Source: Verrucomicrobiaceae bacterium (GTDB taxonomy: Bacteria > Verrucomicrobiota > Verrucomicrobiia > Verrucomicrobiales > Verrucomicrobiaceae). From it: a stretch of 64,000 nucleotides of DNA. The stretch covers positions 62,001-126,000 of the forward strand of contig JADJPW010000006.1 in the NCBI GenBank assembly GCA_016713035.1, given 5' to 3'. A model generated the notes under the pieces. It had not been told where the DNA came from and did not search any database. It worked only from the letters and a program-made list of their open reading frames with translations. Positions 41,775-49,396 of this stretch are shown here, one piece after another (position 1 is the stretch's first letter; each line of letters begins with the position of its first letter). A program made the translations under genes and the position numbers.

Positions 41775-42920
41775 ATGACAGACCTCAGTACTGACGAATT
41801 GCGCCGTTATGCGCGGCACCTCGCGATTCCCGAATTCGGGATCGAGGGGCAGCGTCGTCTGCGCGGATCGCGGGTGCTGTGCATCGGTGCAGGCGGTTTA
41901 GGCTCGCCCATCACGATGTATTTGGCGGCAGCGGGCATCGGTGGGCTAGGCCTGGTCGATCCTGATGTGGTGGAGATGAGCAATCTCCAGCGCCAGATCC
42001 TCTTCGGACAGCGTGATCTAGGTAAAAAGAAGCTGGAGGCCGCCCGCGAGCGCCTGCTGGACCTCAATCCGCATGTCGATGTGCAGCTTTACCCGGAGCG
42101 CTTCACGGCGGCCAATGCCATGCGCATCGCTGCGGACTACGATGTCATCATTGATGGCACAGACAATTTCCCCACGCGCTATCTGAGCAATGACGTGGCT
42201 GTCTGGCTGCGCAAGCCGAACGTCTATGGCAGCATCCTGCGCTTTGATGGGCAGGTGAGTGTCTTTGCTCCGCACCTGGGAGGGCCATGTTATCGCTGCA
42301 TGTGTCCACAGCCGCCGCCGCCGGGTCTGGTGCCTAGTTGTGCTGAAGGGGGCGTGCTCGGGGTGCTGCCGGGTATCATCGGGAGCATGCAGGCGCTGGA
42401 GGCCATCAAGCTGCTCACCAGCACCGGCCAGCCGCTCGTGGGCAGACTGCTTCATCTCGATACTCTGAGCATGCGCACACGTGTGCTGAATCTGCGCCGT
42501 GATCCAGACTGCCCGGTCTGTGGTCAGAATCCATCCATCACCCAACCCATCGACTACGAAGGCTTTTGCGGCATTCCCAAAGTGCCTGCATCGACCTCCC
42601 CCGAACCCTCTATGACCGTTCACGAACTCAAACAGCTCCGCGATGCCGGAGACGACCATTTTCTCCTCGATGTGCGCGAGCCGCACGAGCAATCCATCTG
42701 CCGCATCGAAGGTGCCACCCTCATCCCCCTCGGAGAGCTCGATAATCGCACCGCCGAGCTGCCGAAAGGCAAGCGCATCCTCGTCCACTGCAAAAGCGGC
42801 GGACGCAGTGCCCGTGCGGTGAGCCGGCTGCGTGAGCTTGGTTTTGAAAATGTGTGGAACATCTCTGGCGGCATCATCGCCTGGGCGCGTGAGATCGACC
42901 CCAAGATGGCGGAGTATTGA
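41775..42920 (+). CDS. ThiF/MoeB-type adenylyltransferase fused to a rhodanese domain
   Basis: A 381-aa MoeZ-like protein. The E1-like domain has the ATP loop GAGGLGSPITMYLAAAGIG, the RQILFGQRDLGKKK block, the adenylation Asp in DGTDNFPTRYL, and Cys pairs CYRCMCP and CPVCG for zinc. The C-terminal rhodanese domain starts near residue 275 (MTVHELKQLRDAGDDHFLLD) and has the active-site loop CKSGGRS. It activates a sulfur-carrier C-terminus for molybdopterin, thiamine or tRNA thiolation; which one is not shown. The ATG at 41775 gives the family N-terminus. Confidence 0.9.
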   Translation: MTDLSTDELRRYARHLAIPEFGIEGQRRLRGSRVLCIGAGGLGSPITMYLAAAGIGGLGLVDPDVVEMSNLQRQILFGQRDLGKKKLEAARERLLDLNPHVDVQLYPERFTAANAMRIAADYDVIIDGTDNFPTRYLSNDVAVWLRKPNVYGSILRFDGQVSVFAPHLGGPCYRCMCPQPPPPGLVPSCAEGGVLGVLPGIIGSMQALEAIKLLTSTGQPLVGRLLHLDTLSMRTRVLNLRRDPDCPVCGQNPSITQPIDYEGFCGIPKVPASTSPEPSMTVHELKQLRDAGDDHFLLDVREPHEQSICRIEGATLIPLGELDNRTAELPKGKRILVHCKSGGRSARAVSRLRELGFENVWNISGGIIAWAREIDPKMAEY

Positions 42921-42927
42921 ATCACCG

Positions 42928-43128
42928 ATGAACTCCACGGACTGGATCGACGACTTTCTCCCCCTCTTGCGCTGTCCTGACACGCAGCAGCCGCTACGCC
43001 GTGCTACGGCCGAGGAATGCGCCGCACAGGGCCTCCAGGCTGCTCTAGCGCGGGTAGATGGCAGTGGCTTTTTTGTCATTGATGCCGGGATTCCCATCCT
43101 ACTGCCGAAAGAGCCGGTCAAAGGATGA
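42928..43128 (+). CDS. Trm112-family small protein
   Basis: A 66-aa protein with WIDDFLPLLRCPDTQQPLRR at the start and GSGFFVIDAGIPILLPKEPV at the end, the two ends of the Trm112/YcaR fold. Only the first Cys of the zinc ribbon is present. Trm112-like proteins activate methyltransferases or appear as small companions of unknown role in bacteria. It starts 7 bases after the ThiF-rhodanese stop and overlaps the sulfatase start by ATGA, so the three genes are probably co-transcribed. Confidence 0.75.
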   Translation: MNSTDWIDDFLPLLRCPDTQQPLRRATAEECAAQGLQAALARVDGSGFFVIDAGIPILLPKEPVKG

Positions 43129-44945
43129 GTTACACAGCAGCCATGCTGACCCGACTCTGCCTTTTTGCTGCTGTATTGCTCACAGTGCCGCTTTTTGCCG
43201 CGCCACCGAATGTCGTCGTGCTGCTAGCCGATGACGCAGGCTGGGGCGATTACTCCATCAACGGCAACACGAACCTCCAGACGCCGCACATCGACAAGTT
43301 GGCCCGTGGAGGGGCTAGTTTTGACCGTTTCTTCGTCTGCGCTCTGTGTGCACCGACTCGGGCGGAATTCCTCACCGGACGCTATCACAGCCGTGGTGGC
43401 GTGCTCGGTGTCTCCGAGGGCCAGGAACGACTCAATACCGATGAAAAGACCGTGGCAGACCATTTTAAGGCCAGCGGCTATGCCACGGGCATCTTCGGAA
43501 AATGGCATAATGGCAGCCAGTGGCCCTATCACCCGAACGCACGCGGTTTTGACGAATTCATCGGCTACACCAGCGGGCATTGGGGTGAGTACTTCGATCC
43601 GCCGCTGGAGAAAAATGGCACGTTGTTCAAGGCGAAGGGCTTCATCGTCGATGTGCTCGTCGAGCATGCGCTGGGCTTCTTGGAGCGGAATCGCGAGCGG
43701 CCCTTTTTTTGCTACATCCCGCTCACTACACCGCACTCGCCCTTTAGCGTGCCAGATCGGCATTGGGATAAGTTTAAAGACAGCCCTGTGAAACTGCGCG
43801 GAGCCGATGGCGATGCGGAGGACTTGCAAGTCACCCGCACCGTGCTCGCCATGCTCGACAACATCGACATGAACGTCGGTCGCGTGCTGGAAAAGCTCAC
43901 GCAGCTCCAACTCACGGAAAACACCATTGTCGTGTATTTCAACGACAACGGCCCCAACAGCGCTCGCTGGAACGGCGGCATGAAGGGCAAAAAAGGCGTC
44001 ACGGATGAAGGTGGCGTGCGCAGCGTTTGCTACATCCGCTGGCCCGCGAAAATCAAAGCTGGGACCCAGCTCACCCAAATCAGCGGTGCCATCGACCTGC
44101 TGCCCACGCTCACTGCCTTGGCCGGGGTGCCCGCAGAGAGTGCAAAGCCACTCGATGGCTGGGATTGGTCCCCGGAGCTGCTGGGGCTGGGCGTGCGGCG
44201 GCCCTCACGCACCATCATGAACTACAACGGCGGTCGTCTCAGTGTGCGCACGCAGTCACACCGGCTCGATGCCTCTGGGGCTCTCTTTAACATGGAGACC
44301 GATCCTTTGCAGAAGACCGACATCGCCGCTGCACAGCCTGCCATCACGGCAGAACTCAGCGCCGCAGCGACGAATTGGCACCGCGAGGTCTTTGGGCGTC
44401 CTTATGCCGCTGCACCCGCTGATGGAAAAAAGAAGGGGAAGGCCAAAGGTGGTGCCAGGATGCCCGATGACCGTCCTTATCCCGTCGGTTACGCCGAATT
44501 CCCCATCACCATGCTGCCTGCACGCGATGGCAAAGCCCACGGTGGCATCCAGCGCAGCTCAGGGGCACCGAACTGCTCCTATTTCGTGCATTGGAATTCA
44601 AAAGAGGACTCCATGACCTGGGACATCGACGTGCATACCGCTGGCGAGTACGCTGTCAGCATCGACTACGCCTGCCCAGAGGCCGATGTGGGCTCCACCA
44701 TCGAGTTGAGCCTCGGAGAGGCCAAAACGAGCACTCAAGTCACTCCCGGCTGGTATCCGCCCCTGCACGACGACCAAGACCGCGTCCCGCGCAAAGGCGA
44801 AAGCATCATGCGTGACTTCAAAACGCTCACCCTACCGCCTCTGCGGCTCCCCGCAGGTCGCGGGCTGCTGACGCTGCGTGCTCTCGAGATCCCCGCTGCC
44901 AGCGTGGCGGAGATCCGCCGCGTTACACTCACGCTGAAGAAGTAG
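43125..44945 (+). CDS. Exported arylsulfatase-family sulfatase
   Basis: A 606-aa protein: signal peptide around residues 5-26, metal-binding DD in VVLLADDAGWGD (36-37), and CAPTR (75-79), the CxPxR site whose Cys75 is converted to formylglycine. Other blocks are GIFGKWHNG, PLTTPHSPFS and YFNDNGPNSARWNGGMKGKK. After about residue 440 a beta-rich C-terminal module (YFVHWNSKEDSMTWDIDVHT, AGEYAVSIDYACPEADVG) resembles a carbohydrate-binding domain. The substrate is probably a sulfated glycan. The maturation enzyme is not in the window. Confidence 0.92.
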   Translation: MSYTAAMLTRLCLFAAVLLTVPLFAAPPNVVVLLADDAGWGDYSINGNTNLQTPHIDKLARGGASFDRFFVCALCAPTRAEFLTGRYHSRGGVLGVSEGQERLNTDEKTVADHFKASGYATGIFGKWHNGSQWPYHPNARGFDEFIGYTSGHWGEYFDPPLEKNGTLFKAKGFIVDVLVEHALGFLERNRERPFFCYIPLTTPHSPFSVPDRHWDKFKDSPVKLRGADGDAEDLQVTRTVLAMLDNIDMNVGRVLEKLTQLQLTENTIVVYFNDNGPNSARWNGGMKGKKGVTDEGGVRSVCYIRWPAKIKAGTQLTQISGAIDLLPTLTALAGVPAESAKPLDGWDWSPELLGLGVRRPSRTIMNYNGGRLSVRTQSHRLDASGALFNMETDPLQKTDIAAAQPAITAELSAAATNWHREVFGRPYAAAPADGKKKGKAKGGARMPDDRPYPVGYAEFPITMLPARDGKAHGGIQRSSGAPNCSYFVHWNSKEDSMTWDIDVHTAGEYAVSIDYACPEADVGSTIELSLGEAKTSTQVTPGWYPPLHDDQDRVPRKGESIMRDFKTLTLPPLRLPAGRGLLTLRALEIPAASVAEIRRVTLTLKK

Positions 44946-45022
44946 ATGCAGCGCTCGATCCTGGAGAGAATAAAAATTGCGCAGCCTTGAATGTTCGATG
45001 TTCGATGTTTTAGAGAGGCTGC

Positions 45023-45697
45023 ATGAATCACGACACACGCCTCATCCTCCCCTCCTTACTCGCCGCAGACTGGTCAAAGGTGGGAGCAGAGGTGCAGCGA
45101 GCCGAAGCTGCGGGTGCTCAGTGGCTGCACCTGGATGTCATGGATGGTAGTTTTGTCGATAACATCTCCTTTGGCCCCCAGATGGTGCAGACCGTGCGGA
45201 AAGGCACCTCCATGTATCTGGATGTGCATCTCATGATCCATCGTGCGGATCATTATCTGGAGCGCTTCCTCAAAGCTGGCGCGGATAACATCACCATCCA
45301 CGTCGAGGCCGACTACGACAGCTCCGTGGCAGAGACTCTGCACCGCATCCGTGCCGCTGGGAAGCACTGCGGCATCGCCCTGCACCCCAGCACGTCTTTT
45401 GAGGCCGCGCTGCCCTTTATCCAAGACATCGACTTGCTCCTCATCATGACCGTGGTGCCAGGATTCGGCGGTCAGCCCTTCATGGAGAAGGAAACCATGC
45501 CAAAGCTCGCCGCAGCACGCGACTACCGCGCTGCACACGGCCTGAAATACCACCTGGAGGTGGATGGCGGCATCTACACTCACACAGCGCCCATCGCGCA
45601 GCAGCATGGCGCGAATCTTTTCGTCTGCGGCACATCCTCTTTTGGCCACGCAGACATGAGCACGGCTATGCGTGAGCTCGCAGCCTCCGTGGCCTGA
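45023..45697 (+). CDS. rpe: Ribulose-phosphate 3-epimerase
   Basis: A 224-aa TIM-barrel enzyme interconverting ribulose 5-phosphate and xylulose 5-phosphate. Conserved blocks: LILPSLLAADWSKVGAEV, WLHLDVMDGSFVDNISFGP, LDVHLMIHRADHYLERF, GIALHPSTSFEAAL, LIMTVVPGFGGQPFMEK and LEVDGGIYTHTAP. Metal ligands (His, Asp, His, Asp) lie in those blocks. A good GAGAGG-type ribosome site precedes the ATG. It is followed after 13 bases by the pseudouridine synthase gene. Confidence 0.95.
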   Translation: MNHDTRLILPSLLAADWSKVGAEVQRAEAAGAQWLHLDVMDGSFVDNISFGPQMVQTVRKGTSMYLDVHLMIHRADHYLERFLKAGADNITIHVEADYDSSVAETLHRIRAAGKHCGIALHPSTSFEAALPFIQDIDLLLIMTVVPGFGGQPFMEKETMPKLAAARDYRAAHGLKYHLEVDGGIYTHTAPIAQQHGANLFVCGTSSFGHADMSTAMRELAASVA

Positions 45698-45710
45698 TCC
45701 ACCCATCCAC

Positions 45711-46589
45711 ATGAATCTCGACCGCACCGTCAGCGAGCCCTCCAAGCTGCTCCCCCATCTCTTCACCGCCTACCCGGAGGTCCAGAAGACCAAGGTCCGC
45801 CAATGGCTGAAATTCAGTGGAGTCCACGTCAATGGACAGCCCATCACCCGTCATGATCACGAGCTGGAGAAAGGTGATCGCATCACCATCCAGCCACCTA
45901 AAGCCCCCGCGCGTGTGCAGCAGACGCCACTGCCCTCTGGCCTCAGCATCGTGCATGAGGATGATGACCTGATCGTGCTCGAAAAAGGCGCTGGATGGCT
46001 CACCATCGCCAAAGACAATGGCAAAGGCCGCAATGTGTACTCGGTGCTCACAGACTACGTGCGCTCCGTGAACCCACGGCTGAAGGTGTGGATCGTTCAC
46101 CGCCTCGACCGCGATACGAGCGGCCTAATCGTCTTTGCGAAAAACGAGGAGGCCAAGCACTGGCTCCAGGACCACTGGCAGGACTTTGAAAAACGCTATC
46201 TCGCTGTCGTCGAAGGCTCCATCGCGACCCAAAGCGGCACGCTGCGCTCCTTTCTCGATGAATCGAATCCGCTCCGCGTCCGCAGTGCGCCACCTAGCGA
46301 GGAAACGCGTGAAGCCATCACTCATTACCGCGTGGTCAGGCAGTCTTCCGGCCACTCGCTCATCGAGCTGACGCTGGAAACCGGGCGCAGGCACCAGATC
46401 CGCGTGCAGCTCTCAGACGCCCGCTGCCCCGTCGTCGGGGACGAGCGCTACGGTGCGAAAAAGGACCCTCCCGCCAGCCGACTGGCCCTGCATGCCGCGC
46501 ACCTGCACTTTCAGCATCCACGCGATGGTCGTGAGATGACCTTTGAGTCACCGCTGCCTGCTGAGATGGCAAAGATGATGAGTCATTAG
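45711..46589 (+). CDS. RluD-family rRNA/tRNA pseudouridine synthase
   Basis: A 292-aa enzyme. An N-terminal S4 RNA-binding domain (KLLPHLFTAYPEVQKTKVRQ, HVNGQPITRHDHELEKGD) precedes the catalytic domain with HRLDRDTSGLIVFAK (catalytic Asp in RLDRDTSG), EKRYLAVVEG, TGRRHQIRVQLSDARCPVVG and LALHAAHLHFQHP. The S4 plus RluA-type catalytic layout points to the RluC/RluD group acting on 23S rRNA, but the exact site is unknown. The ATG at 45711 fits the family start. Confidence 0.9.
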   Translation: MNLDRTVSEPSKLLPHLFTAYPEVQKTKVRQWLKFSGVHVNGQPITRHDHELEKGDRITIQPPKAPARVQQTPLPSGLSIVHEDDDLIVLEKGAGWLTIAKDNGKGRNVYSVLTDYVRSVNPRLKVWIVHRLDRDTSGLIVFAKNEEAKHWLQDHWQDFEKRYLAVVEGSIATQSGTLRSFLDESNPLRVRSAPPSEETREAITHYRVVRQSSGHSLIELTLETGRRHQIRVQLSDARCPVVGDERYGAKKDPPASRLALHAAHLHFQHPRDGREMTFESPLPAEMAKMMSH

Positions 46590-46672
46590 AGGCGGAGGAT
46601 TTTACTTCAGGAGTGCTTCCGCTGTCTGAATTCGACGTCTCTTTGGTGATCCATCGCGATATTGGCAGGTAG

Positions 46673-47977
46673 ATGGCGTTTAGGACGTCTCTTCGCATGG
46701 ATAGCTCTCTCCGCCCCACCCGCACCCGTCATGGCGTGATCCTTTTCGCCGTGATGCTCGGCATCATTCATTACATCGACCGCGTGTGCATCTCGAAGGC
46801 TCGGCCCTACATCCAGGAGGATCTGCGGCTCGATGACACCCAGATGGGACTCGTCTTTGCCGCCTTCACACTGGCGTATGCGCTTTTCGAGATCCCAGGA
46901 GGATGGCTGGGAGATAAATGGGGGCCACGTCGGGTGCTGCTACGCATCGTGATGTTCTGGAGCTTCTTCACCGCCGCCACTGGCTATGCGTGGAATCAGA
47001 TGTCGATGATGGTGTGCCGGTTCCTCTTTGGCGCTGGGGAGGCGGGAGGCTTCCCGAATATCGCCAAGATGTTCAGCGTCTGGCTGCCAAAGCGTGAGCA
47101 TGACATGGCGCAGGGCATCACCTGGCTGGCTGCACGATGGGGTGGTGCCTTCACTCCGCTGCTGGTCGTATGGGTGCTGAGCATGGTGAGCTGGCGGATG
47201 ACCTTTGTGATCTTCGCCTTCCTAGGCGTGTTATGGGTGATTTTTTTCGCCCTCTGGTTCCGCGATGATCCGGCGAAACATCCGCGTGTGAATGCCGCAG
47301 AGCTCGCCTTGCTGGAGCAGTCACGGCAGAATCTGGGTGCTGGCCACGCAGCGATTCCTTGGAAGAGGCTACTGACCTCACGATCCGTGCTGCTGCTGTG
47401 GCTGTACTATTTCTGCATCAGCTATGTGTGGTACTTTTATATCACTTGGTTACCGAAGTTCATGGAGGCTGAAAACGGTCTTCACATGGACATGAAAGCC
47501 ACCACCAGCTCCGTGCTCAATGGCCTGCCTCTTTTTCTAGGCGGCATCGGCTGCTTTCTCGGCGGCATACTGGCCCGGCGGCTGAGTGCTGCCACGGGAC
47601 GTGTCAGCATGGCGAGGCGTGTGCTCGGCGTCACGGGCATGCTGGCGGCAGGATTGCTCATCGTGCTGGCAGCGCAGACGAAAAATGCCACCTGGGCCAT
47701 GCTGGCACTGGGTATGTCGGGTTTCTTCAATGATCTGTCCATGCCCGGTGCCTGGGGTGCCTGCATGGACATCGGTGGCAAGCTCGCCGGCTCGGTCTCT
47801 GGCAGCATGAATATGATCGGGAATTTCGGCGGGGCACTGGGCAGTGTCGCGGTGCCGTGGCTGATGAAGGAATTGGGCTACGGCTGGGAAGGCGTGATGC
47901 TGGTCGCTGCCAGCACCTATCTCATCTCCGCGCTCTGCTGGGCCTTCATCGACAGTGATGAGCGATTGCAGGAATGA
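46673..47977 (+). CDS. Major facilitator superfamily transporter, anion:cation symporter type
   Basis: A 434-aa membrane protein with 12 predicted helices. The N-terminal signature region reads LGIIHYIDRVCISKARPYIQ and FEIPGGWLGDKWGPRRVLLR; FGAGEAGGFPNIAKMFSVWL is typical of the hexuronate/glucarate/phthalate symporter family. It probably takes up an organic acid or sugar acid with protons. ATG 46697 is an equally good start. It sits between a pseudouridine synthase and a cupin gene and shows no adjacent catabolic gene. Confidence 0.88.
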   Translation: MAFRTSLRMDSSLRPTRTRHGVILFAVMLGIIHYIDRVCISKARPYIQEDLRLDDTQMGLVFAAFTLAYALFEIPGGWLGDKWGPRRVLLRIVMFWSFFTAATGYAWNQMSMMVCRFLFGAGEAGGFPNIAKMFSVWLPKREHDMAQGITWLAARWGGAFTPLLVVWVLSMVSWRMTFVIFAFLGVLWVIFFALWFRDDPAKHPRVNAAELALLEQSRQNLGAGHAAIPWKRLLTSRSVLLLWLYYFCISYVWYFYITWLPKFMEAENGLHMDMKATTSSVLNGLPLFLGGIGCFLGGILARRLSAATGRVSMARRVLGVTGMLAAGLLIVLAAQTKNATWAMLALGMSGFFNDLSMPGAWGACMDIGGKLAGSVSGSMNMIGNFGGALGSVAVPWLMKELGYGWEGVMLVAASTYLISALCWAFIDSDERLQE

Positions 47978-48051
47978 TGCGGCATGTCCGGCCCGGTAGT
48001 TTGAGGGATGAAAGCCCTTTGTTCCTGGCAAAAAATGGTCATAGCTGCCTC

Positions 48052-49304
48052 ATGGACGCTTTTTTTAACCAATTGGGCCGCACGGTGCTGGAGCGCTGGA
48101 AGCGTGCGAATTTTTCTCTGGAGCAGTTTCCTGCGATCGCTCAGCAAGCTCTCACCGAAAAGCCGCCGTCGAAGCATGTGAATCTCGCCACGCTGATGCG
48201 TGAATTCCTTCTCCAGGAAGAGCAGCCGCTACAGAGTCAGTCGGGCTTCGGGCAGCCAGAAATCATGGCCTACGAGCATCCGCGCTTCTACATCCAGCTA
48301 CTCTTCTGGATGGATGGCACCACGGACATCCACCAGCATGAGTTCTCGGGTGCTTTCCATGTCATGCATGGCTCCAGCATCCATGCGCAGTATGGTTTTG
48401 AAAAGGCGCAGTCCATCACGCCCCATCTGCGAGTGGGAGAGGTGCGGGTGAAGAAAATCGAGCTGCTGGAGACGGGCCGCACGGTGCCGATCATCTCTGG
48501 CTCTGCCTGTATCCACGCGTTGTTTCACCTGGATACGCCCTCTGTGACCGTGGTGGTGCGCACTCAGAATGATCCGGGCACGAGGCCGCAGTTTAATTAT
48601 CTGCCGCCGCACGTCGCCATTGATCCGATGCACAGTGATACACTGACGATGCGCCGGAAGCAGTTGCTCGATGTGCTAGAGCAGACAGGAGCGCCAGATT
48701 ACGCCAAAATCGTGCTCCAGATGATCCGTGGCCTCGATTTTGAGCGTGGCTTTTTCATTCTGCAAAACGCCATGGCCCATCTGCATGATCTGGGGCGCTG
48801 GGAGGCTGTTTTGGCTGCTTTTAGCAAAAACATGGCTCCCTCGCTCACGGTGTGCCCGCGACCCTGCAAGAGGGTGTGCGACGTGATGTGATCAAAAATC
48901 TGCGTGGGCAGGTCACGGAGCCGGAGCACCGCTTTTTCCTGGCTTTGCTGATGAACGTGACGACGTGCAAAGACCTACTCACCCTCGTCAAACAGCGCTT
49001 TGCAGACACATCTCCCGTGGAGACGGTTTTGCGCTGGCTGGAGGAGCTAGCGATCCAGTCCGAGGACGGCGTGAGCATCCTAGACGCCTATTTCCCAGAA
49101 TCCGTGCCCATCACGCCGGATGAGCAACTCAGCGTGTTGCTCGCCACCGCACGCTTCTTCATGACTGGAGGCAAAAAGATGCCTGCGCTGCTGCGCAAGA
49201 TCGACCGGAGCTATATGCCCGCGCTCATTCTCACCTTCACCCGGACGAGCCTGAGCCCGCTGATGCATTCTGCCGAGTTGGCGAACCTCCAGCGAGCTCG
49301 CTGA
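48052..49304 (+). CDS. Cupin-like hypothetical protein, frameshifted
   Basis: The first part encodes a cupin-like metal-binding region (MDGTTDIHQHEFSGAFHVMH, GSSIHAQYGFEK, VPIISGSACIHALFHLDTPS) and ends out of frame at 48891. Sequence in another frame continues it smoothly: HGSLAHGVPATLQEGVRRDV then VTEPEHRFFLALLMNVTTCK to 49304. The break is a run of five A at 48826-48830; one more A gives SKKHGSLAHG and a single chain of about 417 aa. The C-terminal half is helical. Function unknown. Sequencing error is a real possibility. Confidence 0.7.
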
Positions 49305-49396
49305 CCGTCGCATCGGTCGCACAGTGTCACGCGGCGCTGCTTTCTCCCTTGCGGGCTTGTCGCCTTGCGCGGAATGCGTGAGTGCTCCTTTCCCCC

